Shown: positions 1 to 8,318, counted from the stretch's first letter. The stretch: 49,209 bases of DNA from an uncultured bacterium (GCA_937905825.1 CALCXM010000160.1:1-49209), one strand, 5' to 3'. Notes: a model not told the origin generated them from the letters alone. Made by a program: numbers and translations.

Positions 1-261
1 CAGCGAGCAGGGCACAGGCACGGGGCTGCTCTGGCATGCACGGGACGCGTAGCCCAGCGCTGCCTTGGCGTGAGGGCGTGTTTCGTTCCGGCTGTCCTAC
101 GCGACTGACCACCGGTCGGAGATTGTCTGATAGGCATGCAGCAAAAAAGCGCAGGCACATCGACTCCTGTTGACGTGCTCGTTGCCTATGCTGATCGAGC
201 CCGGGCGGCGCCAACTTCGCGCGCAGCTCTTCGTAGGGTCTGCGCTCGCCGCTGTCTTCCT

Positions 262-1191
262 ATGCAACACTCCAAGATCCCAATCTCGGTCAACAATCTC
301 GTGCGCACGTACGGAAAGCGAGTGGCGTTGCAAGACGTCGACTTGCACGTGACCCCGGGAACGATCGTGGGGTTGGTCGGACCCAACGGCTCGGGGAAGA
401 CGACCCTGCTCAAGATCCTTGCGGGCTTTCTCAAGGCCGATTCGGGAGAGGTCGCGGTTTTTGGTCACCACCCGTTCCGCGAACAGGCGCGGGTGATGGA
501 GCAGGCGCGCTTCGCCTTCGCGCCGCCCGCGCTCTTCGAGCAGTTGAGTCCTCGCGAACACCTGGAACTGCTAGCGTTTTCAAGTTCTGCCCTGGGGCCA
601 AGGCAGCGACGGGTCGAGGTGGATCGAGTGCTTGAACAAGTGGACTTGCTGAAGCGGGCCGACGACAGGGTTCGAACGTTTTCCTTCGGCATGCGGCAAC
701 GGGTGCTCTTGGCCCTCGCCCTGTTGCCGACCCCCGGGTTGCTCGTTTTGGATGAGCCGACCGATGGCCTGGATCCCATCAGCGTGCTTCAGCTACGTGA
801 ACTGCTGCTCGCTCTTCGGGAACAACACGGGGTCGCGATCCTGCTCTCCAGTCACCTGTTGAGTGAAATCGAGGAGCTGGTGGACACGATGCTTGTGCTG
901 CGCGAGGGTCGCACCCTGTTCCAGGGCGATCCCTCCGAACTCACTCGAAGTTTGGAGTGCATTCGATTGCGGGCCAATGATCTGCAGGCTGCGCAGCGCT
1001 GTTTGGAATCCGCTGGTTTGGGAGTCAAGCAAGTTCAAGGGGAGCTAGAGCTGCCCTCCGCAAGTCTGGACGCCCAGCGCGCAGCGCAGGTCTTGGGGGA
1101 CGCAGGGCTGCGCCTTTTGGAGTTTCGCGAGCACATCCCAAAGCTTGAGACGGCCCTGTTGAAGCGTCTGAATGAGGAGCAGCCAGCTTGA
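262..1191 (+). CDS. ABC transporter ATP-binding protein (ABC-2 exporter, NosF/CcmA-like)
   Basis: This is a 309-residue ATPase that should power the membrane protein encoded directly after it. The Walker A motif GPNGSGKTT lies near residues 39-47, the Walker B region reads LLVLDEPTDGLDP, and the H-loop is SSH. The ABC signature is degenerate (FSFGMRQR instead of LSGGQ), which is common in NosF/CcmA-type exporters. An ATG at 136 would add 42 residues of low-complexity Arg/Ala sequence. I prefer the ATG at 262 because family members begin just before the V-x-N-L-x-x-x-Y-G-K segment. The stop overlaps the start of the next gene (TTGA), so the two are translationally coupled. The substrate cannot be told; no nos genes lie nearby. 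Confidence 0.9.
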   Translation: MQHSKIPISVNNLVRTYGKRVALQDVDLHVTPGTIVGLVGPNGSGKTTLLKILAGFLKADSGEVAVFGHHPFREQARVMEQARFAFAPPALFEQLSPREHLELLAFSSSALGPRQRRVEVDRVLEQVDLLKRADDRVRTFSFGMRQRVLLALALLPTPGLLVLDEPTDGLDPISVLQLRELLLALREQHGVAILLSSHLLSEIEELVDTMLVLREGRTLFQGDPSELTRSLECIRLRANDLQAAQRCLESAGLGVKQVQGELELPSASLDAQRAAQVLGDAGLRLLEFREHIPKLETALLKRLNEEQPA

Positions 1192-2024
1192 TCGCGCGCC
1201 TCGAGTTCCTGCGGTTGCGCCGATCGCGCAGGCCGCTTCTGGCCATCGGGGCCCTGCTCTTCTTTCTGGGCATGATGCTGCTGGGCTTCTACACCTACGC
1301 TCAGACGGAGACCGGCGGCGGCGCGAGTTTCCGCTACACATTCGAGAACAGCTCCTACTTCAACGGGCTGACGTTCTCCTTGTACGCATTCTACTTTGGC
1401 TGCCTCTTGATCCTGCCAATCTTTGCCGCGACGGAAGCGGGCACCCAATTGGCGGGGGACAGCGCTTCCGGACGGTTGCGGTTGATGCTGACCCGTCCAG
1501 TTTCCCGTTCGCGGATCTTCCTTTGGAAGTTGTGCGTCATGTTGAGCACGAGCGCGTTCCTGGTGGGTTGCCTGCTCGCGTTCAGTCTGAGCTTGGGACT
1601 GATCTTCGTCGGCTGGGGGGATTTGGATCTCTATCCTGGCGTTTTGCAAATGAGTGCAAGGCATCAACATCTGACCCAAAGCCAAGCTCTCCTGGCTTTT
1701 CTCCTCGCCTGGCCGGCAGCCACAATCTCCCTGCTAGCACCGCTTTCCTTCAGCGTCTTGATCGCGACCTGGGCCAAGAATGGGGTGAATGCAGTGGGCA
1801 TCTCGGTCTCGGCATACCTCGTGTTGTACGTGTTGGCTGAGATTCACTTCTTCAAGGAATTGCGCCCCTGGTTGTTCACCAGCTCCATGTCCTACTGGCG
1901 CGAACTCTTTCGCGAGGAAGTGAACTGGGGCGAGGTCTTCGAGCAGGGCGCACGCTTGCTGGGATTCAGCTGCCTGTTCTTGGCTCTCGCCCTGCGGCGC
2001 TTTCGAACTCGGGAAGAGCTATGA
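1188..2024 (+). CDS. ABC-2 type transporter permease
   Basis: This 278-residue integral membrane protein starts with TTG inside the stop codon of the ATPase gene. Hydrophobic segments occur near residues 17-37, 60-80, 110-140, 165-190, 200-220 and 255-275, giving about six membrane spans. The segment E-A-G-T-Q-L-A-G-D-S-A-S-G-R-L-R-L-M-L-T-R-P-V-S-R between spans 2 and 3 is the typical cytoplasmic loop of NosY-like ABC-2 permeases that couples to the ATPase. It overlaps the next gene by ATGA, so three genes form one operon. The cargo is unknown. Confidence 0.88.
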   Translation: MIARLEFLRLRRSRRPLLAIGALLFFLGMMLLGFYTYAQTETGGGASFRYTFENSSYFNGLTFSLYAFYFGCLLILPIFAATEAGTQLAGDSASGRLRLMLTRPVSRSRIFLWKLCVMLSTSAFLVGCLLAFSLSLGLIFVGWGDLDLYPGVLQMSARHQHLTQSQALLAFLLAWPAATISLLAPLSFSVLIATWAKNGVNAVGISVSAYLVLYVLAEIHFFKELRPWLFTSSMSYWRELFREEVNWGEVFEQGARLLGFSCLFLALALRRFRTREEL

Positions 2025-2869
2025 AGTCCGTGGGGGGCGGCCCAGGGATCGAGTTGTTGTTGCTGCTTGCAGCGGCGCTTTGCTTCTGTTTTGTCGCCGC
2101 GCGCCGGGTGAGCGCGCCGCTCACTTTCGAACCCGTTGCGCGCGAGGCGGACGTGCTGCGGGTGGTCACTTGGAACCTAGGCACCGGGGTGGACGCGGGC
2201 ACTCAGGGCTTGCGGCGCGAGGACATGAAGCGCGTGGTCGCTGTTCTGATGGCGCTCGAACCGGATCTGGTGTTCTTGCAGGAACTCTCTTCGAAGGGGC
2301 AACTCGATCGGTTGCGCGAGCGCCTCGGCCCGGATTGGCAGGCCTCCATGTCGGACAGCGGGCACGGCCGGCCCATGGCTGTCCTGGCATGCGGCGGATC
2401 CTTGAGCGAACTCCCGACCCCGGAGTTCATCCGCGCCCATGCCGTGGAGTACCGAGGGTCCGCTGGAGAGCTGATCACCTGCGTCGTCGTCCACGCGGAC
2501 GCGTTCTCGGCGCAAGCGCGCAATCAAACCCTCGGGGAGCTGAGCAGCTATTTGGATTCACGAGTTGTTGGCGGCCGAACTCTGATTGCGGGTGACATGA
2601 ACCTGGACCTGAGCATCGATCAACGGGGAGACCTCTTCAGCGACGACGAGTACCTGGACTTGGAAACCTACAACTACTTCGCCAGGGGGCGCATGGACGT
2701 GGGGCTCGGGGCGGGGTCCACCGCCAAGCCGGACCGCCGGCTCGACTACATCTTCATCGGCGCGGGCGAGTTCGACGTGCTGATGGCCGGACCTTGGTTG
2801 GGCCAACGAGCTGCAGAAATGGATCATCACCCGCTCGTTGCAGATCTACGTGCGACGGGTACAGAGTGA
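2021..2869 (+). CDS. Endonuclease/exonuclease/phosphatase (EEP) fold hydrolase, membrane-anchored
   Basis: A 282-residue protein with an N-terminal hydrophobic helix (about residues 10-28) followed by an EEP domain. The metal and catalytic motifs are visible in order: VVTWNLGTG near residue 50, FLQEL with the catalytic Glu, GDMNLD, RLDYIFIG, and the terminal DHHPLVADL. These belong to the DNase I-like superfamily, whose members cleave phosphodiester or phosphomonoester bonds in nucleic acids, lipids or inositol phosphates. The domain is predicted to sit outside the cytoplasmic membrane, which favours an extracellular nuclease or lipid-head-group phosphodiesterase. It is the last gene of the ABC operon (ATGA overlap); why it travels with an exporter is unclear. 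Confidence 0.85.
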   Translation: MKSVGGGPGIELLLLLAAALCFCFVAARRVSAPLTFEPVAREADVLRVVTWNLGTGVDAGTQGLRREDMKRVVAVLMALEPDLVFLQELSSKGQLDRLRERLGPDWQASMSDSGHGRPMAVLACGGSLSELPTPEFIRAHAVEYRGSAGELITCVVVHADAFSAQARNQTLGELSSYLDSRVVGGRTLIAGDMNLDLSIDQRGDLFSDDEYLDLETYNYFARGRMDVGLGAGSTAKPDRRLDYIFIGAGEFDVLMAGPWLGQRAAEMDHHPLVADLRATGTE

Positions 2870-2871
2870 GT

Positions 2872-2889
2872 GAGGGATCGCAGTCCCTC
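2872..2889 (+). terminator. Small hairpin just after the EEP gene
   Basis: A 6-bp perfect stem (GAGGGA/TCCCTC) with a 6-nt loop begins three bases after the stop codon of the EEP gene. No T-tract follows, so this is only a weak terminator candidate. The 177 bases from here to the end of the selenoprotein gene contain nothing else I can recognise. Confidence 0.3.
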
Positions 2890-3066
2890 CACTGGGGACG
2901 CGAGTCCGCAGCGGGCGAGGAGGTGCTCAGCAACCAATCCGCCACCCGTTGCGTCGGGTCCCGCGCTTCTTGTTTGCAGTTCGGCCGCTGGCATCTTCCA
3001 GCTTGGCCGTTGACTCGTTGGGCGCTTGACTTGCGCTCGCGGTCGATCTTGCCCTGGGCCTGTCGG

Positions 3067-3318
3067 CTAGTTCTGAGCGCTCCGAATCGCCGCCAGCAGC
3101 TCCTCGGGCTCCGCCCAAGCGCGCCGGGTCAGGAGGGCAACGAGTCCGCCCTTTCGCTCGTAGACGGTCGATCCGTTCACTTGCACGAAGAACTGACCCT
3201 TCTTGGGAGCCTTGACTAGCTCAACGTCGACACCGAGAGCGTCCGTGATATGGGCTGCGTAACTCGCCGCCCTCGATCGAAAGCCTCACGAATCGCAGAA
3301 GTGGATCTTGATCGTCAT
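3067..3318 (-). CDS. SelW/Rdx-family selenoprotein with in-frame TGA (Sec) codon
   Basis: Reading the minus strand from the ATG at 3318 gives an 83-residue protein whose 11th codon (3286-3288) is TGA and whose frame otherwise runs open to a TAG at 3067. With TGA read as selenocysteine the N-terminus is a beta strand, TIKIHF, followed by C-D-S-U-G-F-R-S-R-A-A. This is the C-x-x-U redox motif of the Rdx family (SelW, SelT, SelH and bacterial relatives), placed after the first strand as in that family. The rest also fits: helix, the strand pair around KKGQFFVQVNGSTVYERK, and a C-terminal helix EPEELLAAI. Usual family length is about 75-100 residues. A bacterial SECIS hairpin lies at the right distance after the TGA. 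These proteins have a thioredoxin-like fold and are thought to act in thiol/selenol redox chemistry. The gene lies 71 bases behind the GFA gene on the same strand. Standard gene calling would miss it. Confidence 0.85.
3252..3272 (-). promoter_or_regulatory. Bacterial SECIS element (selenocysteine insertion hairpin)
   Basis: On the minus strand the mRNA just after the TGA forms a hairpin: 4 bp (GGGC/GCCC), one G-A mismatch, 3 bp (GCG/CGC) and a five-base loop AGTTA. The loop begins 22 nt after the TGA, and its second base is G. Known bacterial SECIS elements are stem-loops with a small apical loop, a G in the first two loop positions, and roughly 16-37 nt between UGA and loop, so this one satisfies all three rules. 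It lies within the coding sequence, as bacterial SECIS elements do, where it would recruit SelB. Confidence 0.8.
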
Positions 3319-3389
3319 GGAAGCAGGATACCACCGCGGCCCGCCAAGAGCCAATTCGCCGGGAGCATTGCTTTGGCACCTAGCCCGGG

Positions 3390-3809
3390 CTAGTCCTGAG
3401 TTGGCCACTCGTCGAAGTGCGGCAAGTCACTGACGTGTTTGTACCAGGGCGCACGGCTCTCCCAAAAGATGCTGCGAGCGGGGAGTTCCCCGGGATCCTG
3501 CTCGAGAGCGCCAGCGGGGATGACCCAAAACTTGCCACTGGAGGAAGTGCTCGGCATGGAAGACCCGCAGGTCTTGCAGAAGGCCGTGGCGAATCCAGGT
3601 TCTGCATCAAGCAGGAAGCCCCCGACCATCTCATGGCCATGCATCCACTCGAGGTTTTCGATCGCGGTGAACAGGTTGGCCGCGTGGGCGCTCCCGGTGA
3701 ACTTGCGACAGCGCGAACAGTGGCAGTATTGAAATCCTAGGATTTCGCCGGTGATGCGGTAGCGAACGGCGCCGCAAAGGCAGAGGCCTTCGATGGACTT
3801 GTTGGACAT
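3390..3809 (-). CDS. GFA family protein (Mss4-like zinc fold)
   Basis: A 139-residue protein of the GFA/CENP-V family (PF04828), which has a zinc-binding beta-tent (Mss4-like) fold and is often annotated as glutathione-dependent formaldehyde-activating enzyme. All the cysteines expected are present: C-L-C near residues 10-12, C-H-C-S-R-C at 29-34 and C-K-T-C at 78-81, which bind structural and catalytic zinc. The order GAVRY, YCHCSRCRKFTGS, FCKTCGSSM matches the family. True activity on S-hydroxymethylglutathione is unproven for most members. It is followed on the same strand by the selenoprotein gene. Confidence 0.9.
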   Translation of the reverse strand: MSNKSIEGLCLCGAVRYRITGEILGFQYCHCSRCRKFTGSAHAANLFTAIENLEWMHGHEMVGGFLLDAEPGFATAFCKTCGSSMPSTSSSGKFWVIPAGALEQDPGELPARSIFWESRAPWYKHVSDLPHFDEWPTQD

Positions 3810-4034
3810 GGGTGCTGTGGGCGAGCGTTGGGAGGGAACTCGGTTGAGTCTCCAGAGTCTTACCGCTGTGAGGTCCTAGGGAAAGACAATCGCTCAATCC
3901 TCGTGCAAGGTGGGCAGCTTCTCGCTTGGTCTGTCGCATAGACTGTTCGGGGGCTTCCAGCGTCATCCCGGATCAACAAACCGGGCCACGCTTGGGCCGC
4001 TTTCGAAACCCATTGGTCCGACGGAACCGTTCCC

Positions 4035-6644
4035 ATGCGAATACTCTTCCTGGTCTGCGCTCTGCTTTCTCCCCTGCCAACGAGCTCACTCGCTTGGGGG
4101 GCGGTCCGGCCAGTTCAAGCGCGAGCAGCCGGGGAGTTCCGCAGCACCTCCGCAGGCTTCGCGATCACGAAACCTGGTGAGGACTGGAGCGAGAAGACCG
4201 AGCCCGGTCCCTTCGGCATTCGCAGCTTGTCGATGTCCCCGCCGGAGAGCGGCGGCAAGGTGGCGTTCAGTATTCAGATCCTCCCAACGAGCTCCCTCGG
4301 CCCAGGATCGGCCGCTGATCAGCGCGACACGGTGCTGCAACAGATCCAAGGCCTCCCGAGTTTTCGCGATGTGGAAGCCATCGATCTGGAACTGCTAGGC
4401 AAGACCGTGCCCGGCTTGCTGTTGGATCAGGAGTCCGCTGGCCTGGTCTATCGCGTGAAGCAGGCGTACCTCGTGGAGAACGGCATTCTCTACAAATTTC
4501 AATTCCACGCCCCCAAGTCGGACTTCCGCAAACTCGAGCAGGACTTCGAGCGCTCCCTCTCAAGCTTTCGGACGGTCCCCTTCGACGAGGCCTCAAAGCG
4601 CAGCATTCGACTGACCGACCTGGCCAAGCGCTGCGGCAGCGAAGTGCAGCAACACACGGACTGGGAGCAAGCCGCGCAACAGGCGGAAGCCCAAGGCAAG
4701 CAGATCGTCGTCACAGTCCAAGCGGTCAGCGGATTCGACGTGAACGATGGGATCGCCCGGGGTCCGTTGATGGACCGAGACGTGGTCGCGCTCTTGCAGT
4801 CCCGATTTGTGGTCTTGCGCTGGAAGAAAGGCATGGGAGCTCCCTTCGAGGACCAAGCGCTGTTCGGATTGGGGCCCAGCACCTTCGGCAGTGGAATGTT
4901 GGTGGTGCGTCCCGACGGGAGCGTGCTGAAGCAGGTTTTTGTTCTCGACGGAACTGCGGTCTACGACGTGCTGCTGGTGGCGCTTGAGGACTCCGCGGGC
5001 GTTTCTATTCCCAGGCCTAGGGCGGGCGCAGCGCGCGCAGAACAGATTCAATTCTTGCTGGGCAGTGGACAATTGGAGGCGGCCGCGGAGCTGCTCGCGC
5101 ATCCCACAAAGGAGGACGCTGGAGCCCTCGATGCCTACCTGCGCGCGGACCTGCTGCGTCTGCGCCGGGACGGTCCAAGGGCCATCGAAGCGATCCTCCA
5201 AGCTCTTGAGTTGCTGGACGCGGATGAGGACAAAGACCAAGAACTGCGCGCGCGCTGCGAGCTTCTGCACACCAAGTTGTTGACCTCTACCGGCCGAGCC
5301 GTGGCCGCGGAAGCATTGCTGGACGGCTTGCTCGGGGGGCAGGCCTCCGAGGCGCTGCGAGCCGAACAACTGTTCTTGAAGGGGGCGCTGCGCTTGCAAG
5401 CGAAGGATCGCAAGGCTGCTGAGTTGGCCTGGCAACCGTTGATCGAGGAGCACCCCGAGAGCCCTTGGGCTTGGCTTGTTTCCGCTGCGATCGGTGGTGC
5501 GCTCTGGGAAATTGACCTGTACCCAAACTTGGAGTGGGCGAGCCCGGATCACCGGCGACTGATCGAATTGCCCGAACCGATGGAGCTTGGCAAAGGCGCC
5601 CAGACCATCGACTCCATGGTGCAGGGGGCGCTGAACTACCTGATCGCTGCTCAACAGGCGGACGGTTCCTGGCTTGTCGCGAGCGCTTACGGAGACACGG
5701 ACCCCCTGGGCGACGACTTCGATTTAGCGGCCACGGCGATCGGCGGGCGCGCGCTCTTGCGCATCCCAAAAAACACGGAGGCTCGCTCTGCGGCGACTCG
5801 CGCCTTGGAGTGGTTGCACAGGAGGCGCCAACTCCTGGAGCAACGCGAAGCACCCCCTGTGGTCTTCATGGACTACGCGGTTTGGAGCCGGTCCTACGGA
5901 GTGTTTTTCCTAGCCGACTGCCTCGACGCTGGGCTCGGCGAGCAGTCCGCTGTCCGTGAGCTCCTGGCCCTCTACCTCGTGGATCTGGTGGATCGACAAC
6001 AGCCCAACGGGGGTTGGAGCTATTACCTCTCGGGCAAGGCGGGGGAGGGGGCCACGCCCCAATCGATCAGCTTCACCACGGCCACGGTGGTGATGGCCCT
6101 CGAGCGTGCCCAGGGTCTCGGATTCGACTTGCCGAAACGAACTCTAAAGCGCGGGCTCGATTGTCTGGAGGCAATGCGCAGCCCTCACGGAACCTTCGGC
6201 TACTTCCTGAACGGCCGCAGCGTCAAGACCGGCCAGCGCACGAGCGATGGAGTCGAAGCCTCCGCCGCCCGGGGTCCCGTTTGTTCCTTGGCACTCATTC
6301 GCGGGGAGCGCGAGAGCGGGCGCGACTTGGACGAACGCCTTGAGCTGTACATTGAGCACCTGGATGCCTTTGGCGCGCAACGGCGCAAGGCCTTGATGCA
6401 CGCAGGGGAGCACACGCAAGGTTCGCACTACCTGCTCTACGACTACAGCACCGCCGCCGAAGCCCTGGTAGAACCAAGGGCGAAAAGCGCTTCCAAAAAA
6501 CTCGTACGCAAAACGCGCGAAGCGATCCTTGCGCAGTTGCGTGCTTGCCAAAACCGCGACGGATCCTTCGTGGACAACCCCTTGATCGGAGCCGACGCGG
6601 GCACTGGGCTGGCGCTTTCCTGCTTGCTCGATCTAGCGCGTTGA
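4035..6644 (+). CDS. Secreted multidomain protein with squalene-cyclase/prenyltransferase-type toroid
   Basis: An 869-residue exported protein. Residues 1-20 are a signal peptide ending SSLAWG. Residues 30-180 resemble a PsbP/DUF1795-like domain (GFAITKPGEDW ... YKFQFHAP ... SFRT). About 210-320 look like a thioredoxin-fold module (WEQAAQQAEAQGKQIVVTVQ ... VVRPDG) that lacks a CxxC motif. About 330-490 are helical and TPR-like. Residues 530-869 carry QW-type repeats of the alpha/alpha toroid: QQADGSW, QQPNGGWSYY, SPHGTFGY, QNRDGSF. Planctomycetes encode many such extracytoplasmic prenyltransferase/squalene-oxidase repeat proteins of unknown function. The DXDD cyclase motif is not evident, so this is probably a binding or scaffold protein rather than a terpene cyclase. 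It is a monocistronic gene facing a convergent neighbour. Confidence 0.8.
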   Translation: MRILFLVCALLSPLPTSSLAWGAVRPVQARAAGEFRSTSAGFAITKPGEDWSEKTEPGPFGIRSLSMSPPESGGKVAFSIQILPTSSLGPGSAADQRDTVLQQIQGLPSFRDVEAIDLELLGKTVPGLLLDQESAGLVYRVKQAYLVENGILYKFQFHAPKSDFRKLEQDFERSLSSFRTVPFDEASKRSIRLTDLAKRCGSEVQQHTDWEQAAQQAEAQGKQIVVTVQAVSGFDVNDGIARGPLMDRDVVALLQSRFVVLRWKKGMGAPFEDQALFGLGPSTFGSGMLVVRPDGSVLKQVFVLDGTAVYDVLLVALEDSAGVSIPRPRAGAARAEQIQFLLGSGQLEAAAELLAHPTKEDAGALDAYLRADLLRLRRDGPRAIEAILQALELLDADEDKDQELRARCELLHTKLLTSTGRAVAAEALLDGLLGGQASEALRAEQLFLKGALRLQAKDRKAAELAWQPLIEEHPESPWAWLVSAAIGGALWEIDLYPNLEWASPDHRRLIELPEPMELGKGAQTIDSMVQGALNYLIAAQQADGSWLVASAYGDTDPLGDDFDLAATAIGGRALLRIPKNTEARSAATRALEWLHRRRQLLEQREAPPVVFMDYAVWSRSYGVFFLADCLDAGLGEQSAVRELLALYLVDLVDRQQPNGGWSYYLSGKAGEGATPQSISFTTATVVMALERAQGLGFDLPKRTLKRGLDCLEAMRSPHGTFGYFLNGRSVKTGQRTSDGVEASAARGPVCSLALIRGERESGRDLDERLELYIEHLDAFGAQRRKALMHAGEHTQGSHYLLYDYSTAAEALVEPRAKSASKKLVRKTREAILAQLRACQNRDGSFVDNPLIGADAGTGLALSCLLDLAR

Positions 6645-6695
6645 CTGCGACTGACCACGACAGGCATCCATGGGGGAGGCGCGCTCGCGCAGGAC

Positions 6696-7043
6696 TCAGC
6701 CCATGCGATCCGACATGTCCATCTCGAAGCTGGCACCGTCCGTGAGCACGAGCGGCTGTTCACCGCGATCCTCGATGCGCAGCTCGGCCATGTTGGTCTC
6801 CGTTGGAATGCGATAGCAAATCAGCGTGCCTGAGGAGAGGGTCAGGAGCTTTGTGCGCTGGTCCTTCTTCTGCAAGAAGCGCCCGTGCATGGCGTCCCAA
6901 ACGAAGGTGTACCCGGTGACGGCGACCACGTCATTCTCGAACTCGTCGACGACGCCGACGAAGTAGCGGGCTTGGTCTGCCTCGAACAGGCGGCGATGGG
7001 AAAAGAGGAGCTTGTCTCCGCTGCGTAGTAAACTTATGCCCAA
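6696..7043 (-). CDS. Small hypothetical protein beside MscS gene
   Basis: About 115 residues, ending in TDGASFEMDMSDRMG. No ATG fits; the most plausible start is the TTG at 7043 (MGISLLRSGDKLLF). The frame remains open far upstream, but the upstream part is antisense to the channel gene and has no protein-like character. The body (SHRRLFEADQARYFVGVVDEFENDVVAVTGYTFVWD) looks like a compact beta-rich domain with good codon use. I do not recognise a function. It is transcribed divergently from the MscS-like gene. Confidence 0.55.
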   Translation of the reverse strand: MGISLLRSGDKLLFSHRRLFEADQARYFVGVVDEFENDVVAVTGYTFVWDAMHGRFLQKKDQRTKLLTLSSGTLICYRIPTETNMAELRIEDRGEQPLVLTDGASFEMDMSDRMG

Positions 7044-7274
7044 TATTAGGATTGGCGAGTCCTGATTTCCAAGCGCGGAATGTGGGCCTTCCCGATAGCG
7101 GGAGGGGGATCTGGTGCCGGGCGGCTGCTCCCGGCCGGTTCCCTGGAGGTGGGTTCCATTCGATGGACCATGGCAACGCCCCCGTGCCACGAATCCGTCC
7201 TGGCCGTCGAGCGTTTGCCGCGGCCCGCACACCCATTCGTTCTGCCGAGCCCTGATGTGCAGTATGGTCTGGCC

Positions 7275-8318
7275 ATGGGCATCCAAGAACAGTTCGTCGA
7301 GTTGGCATGGAAGTGGGCTCCCACCTTCGGGGGGATGGTCTTCGTGGTCGGAGGTCTGGCCCTCGCGAACCGTTTGTTGCTGAGCAAATCGATCACCTCC
7401 GACAAGCGCTTGCCCCGGCAAGTGATGATGCTGCTTCTGACCGTCTCGGGACTCATCTGGATCTTCGGGCTGATGCCCTTGCCGATTGAGCTGCACGGGC
7501 AAATCTTGAGCTTGTTCGGTCTGCTCCTTACCGGTGTGATCGCCTTCTCCTCGACGACGTTCGTCGCCAACATCATGGGCGGCCTCATGGTTCGAGCTGT
7601 GCGCAGCTTTCGCCCTGGTGACTTCATTCGAATCGGCGAGCACTTCGGCCGCGTGACGGAACGGGGGCTTTTTCACACGGAGATTCAGACAGAGGATCGC
7701 GACCTGGTGACCCTGCCGAACCTCTACGTGGTGACGAATCCCGTGAAGGTCGTGCGAGCCTCGGGCACCCTGGTTTCCGTCCGGCTTTCCCTCGGCTACG
7801 ACGTTCAGCACACTGGAGTGGAAGAGCATCTCAAGCAAGCGGCATCCGATGTCGGTCTGGATGGGCCCTTTGTGCACGTTGTCGAGCTCGGTGACTTCTC
7901 CGTGACCTACATGGTGGCCGGCTTTCTGGAGGACATTGACCGACTCCTGACGACCCGTTCCCGTCTGCGCTGCGCCGTTCTAGATCGACTCCACGACGCG
8001 AAGATCGAAATCGTCTCACCGAATTTCATGAACCAGCGCGTGCTCGATCCCAAGCAAGCGGTGATGCCTGCCCGCGTGAAGCCCACGCCGGGGGGGGCAA
8101 CTCAGGACGTTGTCGACGAGGAGCCCACCGCCGAAAGCGTGGTCTTCGACAAGGGGAGCAAAGCCAGCGCACTCGAGGGCTTGCGCGACAGGGAAGAAGG
8201 CCTCAAGCGACAACTCGCCGAGGCCACAGCCGAAACCGACAAGGGTGCCCTTGAGAAAAAGTTGGAACGCATTCAAACGCGCATCGACAAGGGCACCGAG
8301 GGGCTGGCCGAGCCCTGA
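7275..8318 (+). CDS. Mechanosensitive ion channel, MscS family
   Basis: A 347-residue membrane protein if started at the ATG at 7275 (MGIQEQFVELAWKW). An upstream ATG at 7080 would add 65 residues of unlikely sequence. Three hydrophobic segments (about residues 15-35, 50-70, 75-105) precede the MscS pore-lining and beta-domain signature GVIAFSSTTFVANIMGGLMVRAVRSFRPGDFIRIGEHFGRVTERG. The soluble vestibule follows (EIQTEDRDLVTLPN, S-x-x-LGYD). The last 60 residues are a charged helix, probably a coiled coil (EGLKRQLAEATAETDKGALEKKLERIQTRI), which is not part of classical MscS. The expected role is relief of hypo-osmotic stress. Confidence 0.88.
   Translation: MGIQEQFVELAWKWAPTFGGMVFVVGGLALANRLLLSKSITSDKRLPRQVMMLLLTVSGLIWIFGLMPLPIELHGQILSLFGLLLTGVIAFSSTTFVANIMGGLMVRAVRSFRPGDFIRIGEHFGRVTERGLFHTEIQTEDRDLVTLPNLYVVTNPVKVVRASGTLVSVRLSLGYDVQHTGVEEHLKQAASDVGLDGPFVHVVELGDFSVTYMVAGFLEDIDRLLTTRSRLRCAVLDRLHDAKIEIVSPNFMNQRVLDPKQAVMPARVKPTPGGATQDVVDEEPTAESVVFDKGSKASALEGLRDREEGLKRQLAEATAETDKGALEKKLERIQTRIDKGTEGLAEP

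Noticed and set aside
1..135. Possible C-terminal tail of a gene entering from the left edge
   Set aside because: Two plus-strand frames are open to the edge (ending near 52 and 109), but both are too short to judge.
3286..3288. In-frame TGA treated as evidence of a pseudogene
   Set aside because: It lies exactly at the Sec position of the family, the rest of the frame is intact and a SECIS hairpin follows, so Sec decoding is the better reading.
4593..5654. 353-codon minus-strand ORF inside the toroid-protein gene
   Set aside because: Shadow frame; no domain, and the plus strand carries obvious QW-type repeats.
6669..6705. Hairpin (CCATGGG...CCCATG) between the toroid-protein gene and the small gene
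   Set aside because: The outer arms are only six bases with a long GC-rich interior and no T-tract; too weak to list as a terminator.
7044..7877. N-terminal extension of the small protein at 6696-7043 over the MscS gene
   Set aside because: This part is antisense to the channel and has no protein-like composition; only the segment after the TTG at 7043 is kept.
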